Origin: Fumia sp045615345
GTDB taxonomy: Bacteria > Bacillota > Clostridia > Oscillospirales > Ruminococcaceae
DNA: 64,000 nucleotides
NCBI GenBank assembly: GCA_045615345.1
Contig: JAZLER010000011.1
Span: 1 to 64,000 of the forward strand
Reading direction: 5' to 3'
Part shown: piece after piece, positions 16,252 through 25,544 of the stretch
How the letters are laid out: every line of letters begins with the position of its first letter
Numbering within the stretch: position 1 is the stretch's first letter
Translations under genes and position numbers: made by a program
The notes under the pieces: model-generated
What the model saw: the letters and a program-made list of their open reading frames with translations, nothing else
The model's database searches: none
What the model was told of the DNA's origin: nothing

Positions 16252-17082
16252 CTATCTAAAGAGATTACAGTGTTCTTCGCGTTTTTTAGTTTCAAAATCA
16301 CGATATGTCAAAGAACGTTTCATTGCTTCATCAAAGTCAACGAGATGTCCGTCAAAATCAGGTCCGTCAACACAGGCAAACTTTGTTTCTCCGCCGACAG
16401 TAAGACGACATCCACCGCACATTCCTGTACCATCAATCATAATGGGATTCATACTTACAGTGGTTTTTATACCATATTCTTTTGTAAGAAGCGATACAAA
16501 CTTCATCATAACAAGAGGTCCGATTGCGATAACTTCATCATACTTTTCGCCTGAATCAATAAGAGATTTAAGTGCATCGGTAACAAGTCCTTTTTCGCCG
16601 TAAGAACCATCATCGGTACGGATTAAAAGCTTATCACTTACTGCATTAAACTCATCTTCAAGGATAACAAGGTCACGGTTTCTGAAACCAACTACAGAGT
16701 GAACCTCAGCACCAAGTTCGTGAAGCTTTTTAGCAACGGGATAAGCGATTGCGGAACCAACACCGCCACCGATAACAGCAACCTTTTTAAGGTTATCAAG
16801 CTTTGATGGGGTACCAAGAGGTCCTACAAAATCCTCGATATATTCGCCCTCGCTTAGCATATTAAGTTTCATTGTTGTAGCGCCTACTATCTGGAAAATA
16901 ATTGTAATTGTACCATTTTCCCTGTCATAATCCGCAACGGTAAGCGGAATGCGTTCACCATCTTTTGAAACCCTTAAAATAATAAACTGACCGGGCTCTG
17001 CTTTTTTTGCAATAAGCGGTGCATAAATTTTCATAAGAGTTACGGTGGGATTTAAAATCTTCTTTTCCTTTATAAGATACAT
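16252..17082 (-). CDS. nfnA: NAD-binding subunit of NADH-dependent ferredoxin:NADP+ oxidoreductase (NfnA)
   Basis: 276 residues with a ferredoxin-reductase-like layout: N-terminal FAD domain (RIPLTVADYD), NAD domain with AVIGGGVGSAIAYPVAK near residue 105, and a C-terminal [2Fe-2S] site in GTGMCGGCRLTVGGETKFAC. This matches NfnA/PyrK-like proteins. Gene order nfnA-nfnB and the sizes (276 and 461) fit the Nfn complex of clostridia. Cytoplasmic. It supplies NADPH for biosynthesis, for example for DapB and Asd in this window. PyrK is the main alternative but no pyrD is adjacent. Confidence 0.9.
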   Translation of the reverse strand: MYLIKEKKILNPTVTLMKIYAPLIAKKAEPGQFIILRVSKDGERIPLTVADYDRENGTITIIFQIVGATTMKLNMLSEGEYIEDFVGPLGTPSKLDNLKKVAVIGGGVGSAIAYPVAKKLHELGAEVHSVVGFRNRDLVILEDEFNAVSDKLLIRTDDGSYGEKGLVTDALKSLIDSGEKYDEVIAIGPLVMMKFVSLLTKEYGIKTTVSMNPIMIDGTGMCGGCRLTVGGETKFACVDGPDFDGHLVDFDEAMKRSLTYRDFETKKREEHCNLFR

Positions 17083-17114
17083 AACGAATCTCCAAACATA
17101 AAAATATATAGTAT

Positions 17115-17143
17115 ATTATATTACATTTTCAAGATTGTTACAA
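17115..17143 (-). promoter_or_regulatory. Promoter of nfnAB
   Basis: Minus-strand TTGTAA, 17-bp spacer, TATAAT, about 30 bp before the nfnA start. Confidence 0.7.
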
Positions 17144-17233
17144 TATCAAATTTCGGCAAAATATCTCGATACAGAGGCTTAAATTTGGCAAAAACTCCAA
17201 TTTTTTATCTGTAAAGCTTTTTTCTTTACACAC

Positions 17234-17262
17234 AAAAACAGATATGCAAAATGCATATCTGT
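17234..17262 (-). terminator. Terminator of the five-gene OYE operon
   Basis: 11-bp stem ACAGATATGCA/TGCATATCTGT with a 3-nt loop and TTTTTG on the minus strand, right after the last gene of the operon. Confidence 0.85.
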
Positions 17263-17271
17263 TTACCTATT

Positions 17272-18015
17272 TTATTCAATAATTTTATTTAAGCTTTCGG
17301 TTTCCGTCATAAGGCTTTCTATTCTGTCGTCAGGCATGAATTCGAGCAAAAGATTATGGTTGTCATCAAAGCAAGCGAGGTAATTTTTCCATAATTCAGT
17401 TGCTTCCTTCAATGGCTTTTTGACATCGGGCTCCCAGTTAAAAACGTGCAGATTAACAGTATATGGTGCCAGAAGTCTCGCATAATCAAGATTTTGTTCA
17501 GCGTTTCTTATGGTTTCCGGTTGCCAGTACATCTTAAAGTGCTCACTGCTTATTTCCTGCATCAGTCCGAGCGCAGCAGCAGCCTCATCGGTAAAAGTAC
17601 CTCTATGACACTCAAGACAAAGTATAACATTTTCTTTTTCGGCAACAAATGCTGCCTTGCGGCACTCATTAAAAAGCTCTTCCTTTTCTTTTTCTGTATA
17701 CTCAGTACTGCTTTTTGTACCGCACCAGATTCTTAAAACATCGGTACCAAGCATCTTTGCCGCCTTAATTAATTGGGGTAATTCTGAGGTATCATTTGCA
17801 CCAAGCCTGAAATAAGTCCCATAAGAACAACATTTTACCTTGCTCTTTTGCTGAAGCCTTACGATATTCTCCAGTTTCTCGATATCATCGCATGGAGCAT
17901 GGACATCACTTCCCCACTCGATAACTTCAAGACCGCATTTTTCCATCTCTTTGATTATTTCTTCCGGAGTCAGCGCCCTGAAAGAGATAGAACAAAGTCC
18001 CGTTTTAACGCTCAT
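17272..18015 (-). CDS. Sugar phosphate isomerase/epimerase-like TIM-barrel protein
   Basis: 247 residues. The pattern resembles the xylose-isomerase-like TIM barrel (AP_endonuc_2 family): LEVIEWGSDVHAP near residue 29, LCLECHRGTF near residue 132 with candidate metal ligand Glu, and NLHVFNW near residue 189. Such proteins isomerise or epimerise sugars or inositols, or act as dehydratases. Last gene of the operon; it overlaps the upstream gene by 11 bp. Exact reaction unknown. Confidence 0.75.
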   Translation of the reverse strand: MSVKTGLCSISFRALTPEEIIKEMEKCGLEVIEWGSDVHAPCDDIEKLENIVRLQQKSKVKCCSYGTYFRLGANDTSELPQLIKAAKMLGTDVLRIWCGTKSSTEYTEKEKEELFNECRKAAFVAEKENVILCLECHRGTFTDEAAAALGLMQEISSEHFKMYWQPETIRNAEQNLDYARLLAPYTVNLHVFNWEPDVKKPLKEATELWKNYLACFDDNHNLLLEFMPDDRIESLMTETESLNKIIE

Positions 18016-19732
18016 TTATTTCACCCATTTCAATATGCACTTTTTGTGTATCAACACGATATACACGATAACGACCATTACGGTTAAAGAAAACGCCTTC
18101 TTCGGAGTATTCACCCGAAAAACTGTACTTACAGTAACTTCCGTTATATTTTACCATAATGCTTCTCTTTTCGGCAACTATATCAACATTATCTTTACCG
18201 TCAAACAAGAATGCAGGTAACATAATACCATCTGCACCATCAAATTCAATGTCCACACCATTTTTATTAACAGTATACTTTGCAGTAAACAAGAATTCAT
18301 CATTCAAAGTACAATCAAAGGTTGCCGAAACTTCATCGGGAGTTTCATTTTTATCCTTCAGAATGTGTTTTGCACCCTCAAAAGCTGATGTTACAAAGGT
18401 TTTCTCTACAACATATTTTGCAGTTGAAAAATCTTCGTTAATTACACTTTTAACACCACATATTGACATTGGCATTCTGTTTGGTATTTCGAGTTTATAC
18501 TCTGAGTCACTTGCAGGGAACGGAACAGACAAACATACTCTGGGTTCACAGTTTTTCTTATGAACACGACCAAGACCCGTTGCATCATAATGGACATCGC
18601 CATTACAGTCTATTTCAAGAAAATAATCAAAAGCATTTAAGAACACCTTGTTGAAATACTCGCTGGTCTCGGCTATATAGCCACCTTTATCCGTAACTGT
18701 TTCGGTTGGTATGATACTGTCATCGCACGCAATATATGCAAGATAAGCATTAGAAGATGCAGTTATCATATAACTATTAAAATACGAATAGCCTTCCCCA
18801 CCAAGCATCAAAAACGGGTCATAATTATTTTTAATCTGGTTTATCTGTTTCTGGGAAAGCCAGTAAAGCGCGGATTTCTGTACTTTCTCTGCAGCAGCTT
18901 TGAAAACTCCTGCTTTAGGATCACCTTTTTTATTTAAAAGTGAAGCACGCAGTTCAAAATAAGCTGCAAGAACTGTTTCATTGAAAAGGGACTGGTTACT
19001 TCTTCCGCCGAAAGGCATTTCACCTGTAACAGACTGCATCTTCAAAGTAAGCTCATCGGAGTCCTCCATCATTTTTTCAAGCTCGGGCAGATATTTACCG
19101 TTATATCCCCAATATACCGATAACGCGAGCAAAAGCCTTGTCATCATATCGTAAAGGAGTGGCTGATGAGGTAAATTCGGGTCAGCATAATCACGATACA
19201 AGCCGTCTTTATCAAGACGCGCAAGCTGTGACGGCAACTGATTGTCAAGAAAAGCGGTGTATTCAAGTCCACACAATTTACATCTTGCCTGTTCACTCGT
19301 AGCACCAAAGTATGCCCAGTTTGCAGGATCAGGAAAATCCTCTGAAGCTATGTGAGTATACACAGTTTCAATTTCAAAACTTGCAAGCTTTTTCTTCCAT
19401 TCTTCAATTTTTTCTTTTTCAATAACATCTGTTTTTTCGAGTTCAGCAACAGCACAACTTACTTCTCGGATAGTAAAATTATTGTCCGCTTTCATAATGG
19501 TTATAGGACGGTCAAAATACTTAAAGCAAATATCGAGTATCTCGATAAACTTATCCTTAAGATCAAGCCTTCTGCCGTGAGCCATAAGTATGCCGATATT
19601 GGCACCAAGTCTTGGGAAACCAACCTCTGTAAGGCCTTCACGCCTTACAACCTCTATATACTTGCTGATGTGTTCGTCTGTAAAGGTTGATGTAACCTTT
19701 TCCATAATATCAAGATAAACTTTTTTCATCAT
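18005..19732 (-). CDS. Uncharacterised helical protein, possibly polysaccharide-lyase or hydrolase-like
   Basis: 575 residues, no signal peptide. The central part (about 120-340) is helix-rich with conserved-looking aromatic and acidic segments such as DPANWAYFGATSEQARC, GEMPFGGRSNQS and MLGGEGYSYFNSY, suggesting an (alpha/alpha) toroid as in DUF2264-like proteins or uronate lyases. The C-terminal third (about 390-575) is beta-rich. I do not recognise the family with certainty. It is embedded in the OYE/SDR/flavoprotein operon, 9 bp behind the flavoprotein gene and overlapping the TIM-barrel gene, so a role in a glycoside or uronic-acid pathway is plausible but inferred. Confidence 0.5.
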   Translation of the reverse strand: MMKKVYLDIMEKVTSTFTDEHISKYIEVVRREGLTEVGFPRLGANIGILMAHGRRLDLKDKFIEILDICFKYFDRPITIMKADNNFTIREVSCAVAELEKTDVIEKEKIEEWKKKLASFEIETVYTHIASEDFPDPANWAYFGATSEQARCKLCGLEYTAFLDNQLPSQLARLDKDGLYRDYADPNLPHQPLLYDMMTRLLLALSVYWGYNGKYLPELEKMMEDSDELTLKMQSVTGEMPFGGRSNQSLFNETVLAAYFELRASLLNKKGDPKAGVFKAAAEKVQKSALYWLSQKQINQIKNNYDPFLMLGGEGYSYFNSYMITASSNAYLAYIACDDSIIPTETVTDKGGYIAETSEYFNKVFLNAFDYFLEIDCNGDVHYDATGLGRVHKKNCEPRVCLSVPFPASDSEYKLEIPNRMPMSICGVKSVINEDFSTAKYVVEKTFVTSAFEGAKHILKDKNETPDEVSATFDCTLNDEFLFTAKYTVNKNGVDIEFDGADGIMLPAFLFDGKDNVDIVAEKRSIMVKYNGSYCKYSFSGEYSEEGVFFNRNGRYRVYRVDTQKVHIEMGEINER

Positions 19733-19741
19733 AAAACCACC

Positions 19742-21637
19742 TTAATAAATATTATTATTCTCCCTGAAACTACGCCATACATTTTCAAAAAAGTCATCGT
19801 TTTGGGGTATAGGTCTGACCTCTCTCCAGCAAGATTCAAAGCCATTTTCAGTAAGGAAAGTTTCCTGAACACTGGTTTTGGTATTTCCGCTTTCTTCGGT
19901 GAAACGGAAGATTTCCTCCAAGCCATCTCGAAGTGTTCCCTTATCATCGAAACAAAGGCTTGAACCTCTGGTATCGCCAATAGTTTCCGAATAATCTATC
20001 ATGGCTGTTAATACAGCAGATTGGGTATAGAGGATATCTTTTAATTTATAGTAGCGGTAAATCTGAGATTTATCCTTAACTCCCACTTCATTCAATGATT
20101 TGATTTCAAGGGAAGTTTTATTTAAGCTTTCTCTGAGCTTATCTTTGTTTCTTATTGCAGCAGCGTTGTCACTCATTTGTCTTTGAGCATTTACAATAAG
20201 CTTTGTCACATTATCCTTGTTATCGGTGACATTACATATTTCGCTATTATGTCGTTTTTCAGCCTCAGTAACAATGTTTTCAAAGGTTAAATCATCAATT
20301 ACCTTGTTGCCATTCTGAGAAATAAACTGTGCCGCACGGAGTGAGCCTACCTGACCTGCATTAAGTGCTGAACCTCCAGGTCTTGTAACACCATGAGTAC
20401 CTGCACATTCACCTGCCGCAAAAAGGCCCTTAACATTCGTCTGCCACCACATATCAACCGAAATACCACCGTTATTATGCTGAACACAAAGAGCGATCTC
20501 GAGATATTCTTTGGTTATATCAAGACCTTTGCCCCTGTACAGTTCTATCGCAGGTGAGTTCATCTTTTCAAGTCTTTCAATTGGCGTACCGAATAAAGCA
20601 TCTGCCTTCTTCAAATACTCAAATGCTTCTTCGGATAGTCTGTCATACTCAATTTCCATATCGAAAGGATTTTTTGTATAATCAAGATAAACTCTGCGTT
20701 TTTTCAAAACACTTTCACGATATACAAGCAAGTCAATAACCGATGAACCTTTCATTACCTTTTTGCTGTCAAAAGGCCATTGATAACCTTTTAAAAACAC
20801 CATCGAAAGAGCTTCATACTTATCCTCAAAATAATCGGATAAAAATTCGTGCTCATTGCCATTTTCGTCCACAGACACAAATCGCGGTAATACCTGCATA
20901 TAGGTACCCGAAACATTCCAGCGGGGATTTATTGATGCCAGACCATACTGCCATTCGGTGAGATTTTGGGCTTTTGCGCCCGCTAAGAGCGCAAGGCTTG
21001 TAGTACCTGTGTGACATTCAGGGAAAACGCTGTCGGCGTAAATTCCTGCAGGTCCGCCTGTGCACATAACAATATCAGCACATTTGAAAGCAACAAATTC
21101 ACCACTTGATTTCTCAATGCACAAAAGGCCACAAACCAAATTGTTATGCCTTAAGATTTCTATAGCAAGATAACCGCTGTGAACCTCAATTTTTAAGTTT
21201 TTTGCATTATTCTGCAAAGCTTCAGTCATAAATTTTGAAGTCAGAGGACCTGCACTTGTAGCTCTTGCATAAGGGTCATGGTCGGTTTTATAACCTACAT
21301 ATTCGCCATAGCGATTTACCGGAAAAGCTACACCAAGCTCGCATAAATTCATAAAGGAACGAACCGAAAGTGCCGCCTCGCAAAGAGCGTTGTCACCATC
21401 AACACTACCACCTGCAAAGAGGTTTTCAGCCATTTTATAAACACTGTCGGGACTGTCACCGCCAAGCCCCAGTTTATAATATGTCTGCTTATCGGAGCCC
21501 GTATTACGCGAGGTCCCACACCCCGTAGCTTCTGTCACAATCGCAACATTTTTACCAAACTGTTTTAATCGACAGGCAGCATTATAGCCTGCTGCACCTG
21601 TTCCTATAACAATCGTTTCATATTCAAAAATTTTCAT
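19742..21637 (-). CDS. FAD-dependent oxidoreductase, fumarate-reductase/aspartate-oxidase-like
   Basis: 631-residue flavoprotein. The N-terminal GTGAAGYNAACRLKQFG motif binds FAD; CTGGPAGIYADSVFP and GECAGTHGVTRPGGSALNAG follow the pattern of succinate dehydrogenase/fumarate reductase flavoproteins. There is no signal peptide, FMN-binding domain or heme motif, so it is a soluble cytoplasmic enzyme. It should oxidise or reduce a C-C bond next to a carbonyl or carboxylate. The start overlaps the SDR stop as TAATG, a sign of coupled translation in the operon. Confidence 0.8.
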   Translation of the reverse strand: MKIFEYETIVIGTGAAGYNAACRLKQFGKNVAIVTEATGCGTSRNTGSDKQTYYKLGLGGDSPDSVYKMAENLFAGGSVDGDNALCEAALSVRSFMNLCELGVAFPVNRYGEYVGYKTDHDPYARATSAGPLTSKFMTEALQNNAKNLKIEVHSGYLAIEILRHNNLVCGLLCIEKSSGEFVAFKCADIVMCTGGPAGIYADSVFPECHTGTTSLALLAGAKAQNLTEWQYGLASINPRWNVSGTYMQVLPRFVSVDENGNEHEFLSDYFEDKYEALSMVFLKGYQWPFDSKKVMKGSSVIDLLVYRESVLKKRRVYLDYTKNPFDMEIEYDRLSEEAFEYLKKADALFGTPIERLEKMNSPAIELYRGKGLDITKEYLEIALCVQHNNGGISVDMWWQTNVKGLFAAGECAGTHGVTRPGGSALNAGQVGSLRAAQFISQNGNKVIDDLTFENIVTEAEKRHNSEICNVTDNKDNVTKLIVNAQRQMSDNAAAIRNKDKLRESLNKTSLEIKSLNEVGVKDKSQIYRYYKLKDILYTQSAVLTAMIDYSETIGDTRGSSLCFDDKGTLRDGLEEIFRFTEESGNTKTSVQETFLTENGFESCWREVRPIPQNDDFFENVWRSFRENNNIY

Positions 21638-22362
21638 TACAATCTCCTGATATGGAATCCACCATCAACATCAATTGACTGACCTGTGACATAAGGCAGA
21701 GAGCCATTGCAAAGTGTCCATACAGCGTTTGCAATATCGGAAGGCTGCCCCCAACGCTTAATGGGTAAGAGTCCCCCGTCAATAAGTGCATCGTACTTTG
21801 CCTTAACCTTGTCGGTCATACCTGTTGCAATAATACCGGGGCGAATTTCATTAACCATAATATTATACTCTGCAAGTCTGTCGGCAAAAAGTGTTGTAAT
21901 CATTGTAACACCTGCTTTTGAAATGCAGTATTCACCACGACTTGTTGAGCTTGTGTAACCTGACATTGAAGAAATATTTACAATACTTCCCGATTTATTT
22001 TCTTTCATTATGTTGGCAACTGCCTGGGTCAGGAAAAGTGTTCCTTTGGTGTTTATGTTCATAACAAAATCGTAAGACTCCTCTGTCATTTCGAGAATAT
22101 CGTTTCTTACCTTTGGTGCCACTCCTGCAACATTTACGAGAATATCAATTTTACCATATTTGTCCGTAGCGGTTTTTACATAATTTTCTCTTGACTTTTT
22201 ATCACTTAAATCTCCCTGAAAATATGTAAACTCACCATTCAGTTCTTTAGGCATCTGTGGTAATACATCCATTCCCACAACAGCCACACCATTTTTAAGT
22301 AAAATTTCAGCAGTCGCAAAGCCTATACCACCTGCAACGCCTGTCACCAATGCTACTTTCAT
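21637..22362 (-). CDS. SDR-family oxidoreductase (3-ketoacyl-reductase-like)
   Basis: 241-residue classical SDR: TGVAGGIGFATA cofactor loop, NVAGVAP, the NISSMSGYTS strand with catalytic Ser, YCISK with the Tyr and Lys pair, and a C-terminal VTGQSIDVDGGF typical of FabG/gluconate-dehydrogenase-like members. The start at MKVALV overlaps the OYE stop as TAATG. Second gene of the operon; likely oxidises or reduces a hydroxyl group of the same compound handled by the flanking flavoenzymes. Confidence 0.85.
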   Translation of the reverse strand: MKVALVTGVAGGIGFATAEILLKNGVAVVGMDVLPQMPKELNGEFTYFQGDLSDKKSRENYVKTATDKYGKIDILVNVAGVAPKVRNDILEMTEESYDFVMNINTKGTLFLTQAVANIMKENKSGSIVNISSMSGYTSSTSRGEYCISKAGVTMITTLFADRLAEYNIMVNEIRPGIIATGMTDKVKAKYDALIDGGLLPIKRWGQPSDIANAVWTLCNGSLPYVTGQSIDVDGGFHIRRL

Positions 22363-23687
22363 TATTTTACACCTCCGCACAGTTCTTTGTATATAGGCAA
22401 ATACAAATCTTTATCCCTTATGACACAACCGGGAGTTCCGCCCGGTTTTCTCATTATTTCGGTACATTTAGAGCAACAAATACAGATTTTATCTTTATTC
22501 ATACCGCCGTTTTTAAGGATATCATTTGCAAAATCGGGATACGCAAAAATTGTTCTTCCAAACCCTGCAAAATCAAATTTATTATCCTTGATAAAAGCTG
22601 ATACAACATTCGGTGCAACAACCCCAAGATAAGAAACAGCAGAACAGATAATTGCCATTCCGGGATTAAGTTCCTTCAGTTTAGCTGTACCATTCAAAAC
22701 TCTTGCAACGCCATTTAAAGGATGTTCAGGCGGTTCATACCCCCCCTGTGTATAAGGCCTGTTCACATGGGGATTAAAGTATGGATTACCCATAGTGATG
22801 TTCAGTAATCTGACACCATAACTGTAAAGCTCCTTGATAAGCAGGTCGGGTTCAGTTGTATCAAACTCAAGACTACCATCATTTTTTACACCAAAGCCAT
22901 ATGGATAAACAAATCCGTCATAGACATTAAGGCGTGAGGAAACAATAAAATCATCAGAACAGTTTTCGATAGCTCCTTTTACACTTTCCCTTAAAAGCCT
23001 TGTTCTGTTTTCGAAACTGCCGCCGTATCTTCCCTCTCTGTTATATGCGGACAGAAGCTCGGAATTCAGATATCGGTGACAACACTTGATATCCACACCA
23101 TCAAATCCTGCTTTCTCTGCAAGCCTTGCACCATTTACAAGTGCTTCGCCGACACGGTCAAGATACTCGTCACTGACAATTCTGTCTGAGCTTATGGGAT
23201 TGTCTTTTTCAAAAATCGGGTTGTTGTAAGCAATCAAAGGTGCAGGGACACCATAAGGCTTTGAATATCTGCCCGAATGTGTAGCCTGCATAATAACAAC
23301 AGGCTCAAATCCGTTTTCTTTCATCCCCGTTTCTTTGATTTCTTCAACCTGTCTTTTAAAATCATCAAGGTTATTTTCGGTTATGTAAAGCTGACGGGGA
23401 TTTGCTCTTCCTTCTTCCATTACCGCAGTTGCTTCAAACCATATTATCCCTGCCCCACCTTTTGCAAAACGGTCATATCGCCTTTTGGTAAGAGTATCGG
23501 GAGAACCGTCAGCGGTTCCATCGCAACCTTCCATAGCCTGACAGACAAGGCGATTAGCTGCGGTTTTCTTTCCAATTTTATAGTCTTCACCCAAAACGGA
23601 AATATCATCACTGAATGGTAAATCCGTATCCAGTTCGCAATTTTGCGCATCAAATTCTTCTTTTTTTGAATATACTTTTCTTATCAT
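22362..23687 (-). CDS. NADH:flavin oxidoreductase, Old Yellow Enzyme family with Fe-S motif
   Basis: 441 residues. FMN-type TIM barrel with QATHSGR near residue 135, the GFDGVDIKCCHRYLNSELLS segment, and a C-terminal Cys cluster CICCSKC followed 12 residues later by Cys, as in the [4Fe-4S] site of 2,4-dienoyl-CoA-reductase-like OYEs. The protein ends there and lacks the FAD/NAD domains of full-length members such as BaiCD-type enzymes. First gene of a five-gene operon read away from an AraC regulator. Probably reduces an alpha,beta-unsaturated substrate. Confidence 0.82.
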   Translation of the reverse strand: MIRKVYSKKEEFDAQNCELDTDLPFSDDISVLGEDYKIGKKTAANRLVCQAMEGCDGTADGSPDTLTKRRYDRFAKGGAGIIWFEATAVMEEGRANPRQLYITENNLDDFKRQVEEIKETGMKENGFEPVVIMQATHSGRYSKPYGVPAPLIAYNNPIFEKDNPISSDRIVSDEYLDRVGEALVNGARLAEKAGFDGVDIKCCHRYLNSELLSAYNREGRYGGSFENRTRLLRESVKGAIENCSDDFIVSSRLNVYDGFVYPYGFGVKNDGSLEFDTTEPDLLIKELYSYGVRLLNITMGNPYFNPHVNRPYTQGGYEPPEHPLNGVARVLNGTAKLKELNPGMAIICSAVSYLGVVAPNVVSAFIKDNKFDFAGFGRTIFAYPDFANDILKNGGMNKDKICICCSKCTEIMRKPGGTPGCVIRDKDLYLPIYKELCGGVK

Positions 23688-23707
23688 ATTTCATCCTCCC
23701 TACCACA

Positions 23708-23713
23708 ATTATA
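23708..23713 (-). promoter_or_regulatory. Extended -10 of the five-gene operon
   Basis: Minus-strand TGATATAAT about 20 bp before the OYE start, with no recognisable -35. A weak -35 fits a promoter that needs the divergent AraC regulator. Inference. Confidence 0.5.
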
Positions 23714-23765
23714 TCAACTTACTTTTGCAGAAAATATGAATATCAAGCAACACTTTATGTAAATC

Positions 23766-23794
23766 TTGCAAAAATAATATTTTTAATATATAAT
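23766..23794 (+). promoter_or_regulatory. Promoter of the divergent AraC gene
   Basis: TTGCAA, 17-bp spacer, TATAAT, about 20 bp before the regulator start. Confidence 0.75.
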
Positions 23795-23815
23795 GATACA
23801 ATGGGAGATGATTAT

Positions 23816-24607
23816 ATGAATGAATTATTGCAAAAGGCTTGTTTTTCGAATGATTTAGAACAAAAGCACGAACATTTTCACGATTGCCACCAAATTATTC
23901 TCATCACAAAAGGAGAAATTAATTATTGTGTAAATAATGCAAATGGTATTGCTAAAGAAGGTCAGATACTTATTTTCAGCAGATATGAAAATCATTCAAT
24001 AGATATTTCAGACGATGAATATGAACGATACATTTTATGGCTTGAACCCAGATACAGTGCTGTACAGACATTTGTAAATTCCCTGCTTTTTAACAGACCA
24101 AAGGATTTTAACAACGTTGTTGATATTTCTGAAGATTTTACCACATTCAAAACTATTTTTTCCCTGATTGTAAATGAATACAATACACCACGCAAACTCT
24201 CAAAAGATTTGCAGGACCTGCTTATAAATCAACTGTTGATACTGTTATACAGACAACTTCCGGATATTGATATGTTCAACGAAGATGTTTATCTGGTTCA
24301 GAAAGCTTTTGAAAGCGATTGCAGTAAACCATATACCATCAAAGGATTGGCAAAACAGCTTAATATAAGTCCCTCTTCCCTTTCACATATCTTTAAAAAG
24401 ATTACGGGGTTTACTGTTATGGGATATTTATTCTCCTGTCGTATGGCGGAGGCAAAAAAGCTTCTTGCTACAACGAATTTATCAGTAGGTGAAATTGTAG
24501 AACGCTGTGGTTTCTCCGACAGCAGTAATTTTTCACGAGAATTTAAAAAATCAAACGGGCTGACACCATCAGAATTCCGTGCTGTAAACAAGAAATCCCT
24601 GCGGTAA
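23816..24607 (+). CDS. AraC-family transcriptional regulator
   Basis: 263 residues: N-terminal cupin sensor (KHEHFHDCHQIILITKGE with metal-like His residues) and a C-terminal double helix-turn-helix (YTIKGLAKQLNISPSSLSHIFKK, then VGEIVERCGFSDSSNFSREFKK). The start at MNELLQ is used because GGGAG lies 8 bp upstream; the open frame runs about 200 bp further up through the promoter and into the divergent gene and is not credible there. It most likely activates the operon at 17272-23687 in response to a small-molecule ligand. Confidence 0.88.
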   Translation: MNELLQKACFSNDLEQKHEHFHDCHQIILITKGEINYCVNNANGIAKEGQILIFSRYENHSIDISDDEYERYILWLEPRYSAVQTFVNSLLFNRPKDFNNVVDISEDFTTFKTIFSLIVNEYNTPRKLSKDLQDLLINQLLILLYRQLPDIDMFNEDVYLVQKAFESDCSKPYTIKGLAKQLNISPSSLSHIFKKITGFTVMGYLFSCRMAEAKKLLATTNLSVGEIVERCGFSDSSNFSREFKKSNGLTPSEFRAVNKKSLR

Positions 24608-24620
24608 CGCAGGGATTTCT
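24591..24620 (+). terminator. Bidirectional terminator between the AraC gene and pyrE
   Basis: 13-bp perfect stem AGAAATCCCTGCG/CGCAGGGATTTCT with a GTAA loop between convergent genes. It overlaps the end of the AraC gene. Confidence 0.8.
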
Positions 24621-24633
24621 ATCTTAAATTATT

Positions 24634-25296
24634 TTAGAATACGCAATACTGTTCCATATAAGCATCCATTTTCTCAAGCATTTCAGCGTAAGAAGGATCT
24701 TCAGCTAAATATTCTCTGATATCCTTTACAGTTACAATTGCATGAACATCGATGCCAAATTCTTCCTTAACTTCCATTACAGCGGTTTTGCCGGCATTCT
24801 GACCAACTTCACAGCGGTTAACAGAAATAAACATATCCTTTACAGTAACATCGGCAGCATTAAGAAGAATCGGAACAGTTTCCCTTACTGCAGTACCTGC
24901 TGTGATAACATCCTCAATAATGATAAGCTTGTCGCCATCTTTGGGCTGATAACCAACAAGAGAACCACCTTCGCCGTGGTCTTTTGCTTCTTTACGGTTG
25001 AAGAAGTAAGGTTTGTCAATGTTATATTCTCTTGCCAGAGCTCCTGCTGCTGCAGTTGCAAGGGGAATACCTTTGTAGGCAGGGCCGAACATTGCATCGA
25101 AATCTTCACCACAAGCTTCTTTGATACAAGCGGCATAAAATTTTCCCAATGTATCAATCTGTTTACCTGTACGGTAGTTTCCTGTGTTTACAAAATAGGG
25201 AGAAAGACGACCGCTTTTTGTTTTGAACTCGCCGAAACGAAGAACATCGGCACTCATCATAAATTCAATGAATTCTCTTTTAGCTGCTGATAACAT
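24634..25296 (-). CDS. pyrE: Orotate phosphoribosyltransferase
   Basis: PyrE forms OMP from orotate and PRPP. 220 residues. Seen: the KSGRLSPYFVNTG motif at the N-terminus, GPAYKGIPLA, FNRKEAKDHGEGG (flexible catalytic loop with Lys and His) and the PRPP loop IIIEDVITAGTAVRE near residue 125. The start MLSAAK is preceded by AAAGGAG; upstream ATGs in frame lack one. It stands alone with its own promoter, apart from the pyr operon at 49.4-56.4 kb, and no PyrR leader is visible here. Confidence 0.95.
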   Translation of the reverse strand: MLSAAKREFIEFMMSADVLRFGEFKTKSGRLSPYFVNTGNYRTGKQIDTLGKFYAACIKEACGEDFDAMFGPAYKGIPLATAAAGALAREYNIDKPYFFNRKEAKDHGEGGSLVGYQPKDGDKLIIIEDVITAGTAVRETVPILLNAADVTVKDMFISVNRCEVGQNAGKTAVMEVKEEFGIDVHAIVTVKDIREYLAEDPSYAEMLEKMDAYMEQYCVF

Positions 25297-25327
25297 ATTT
25301 TTAACTCCTTTAATTTTTTTCACAATA

Positions 25328-25356
25328 ATTTTACCATAAAACGCCAAAAATATCAA
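25328..25356 (-). promoter_or_regulatory. Promoter of pyrE
   Basis: Minus-strand TTGATA, 17-bp spacer, TAAAAT, about 30 bp before the start codon. The AT-rich stretch from 25357 to 25544 upstream shows nothing I can identify. Confidence 0.7.
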
Positions 25357-25544
25357 CTTGTTTTAAAAAGAACTTTTAAAATCTTTTTCTTTCAAAAACT
25401 TTAGTTATAAAAAATGACTTATTTTCTTTGTTTTTATTACATAAAAAACCACAAAATCAAGACTTTCATACAAAATTAACAGAAGTATCAGAAAAACCAT
25501 ACAATAATTTGTCAATTAATTTTTGCAAGATTTTAAAAAATAAC

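Noticed and set aside
23615..23815. 67-residue N-terminal extension of the AraC regulator
   Set aside because: It overlaps the divergent OYE gene and the AraC promoter; GGGAG and the protein domain start support 23816.
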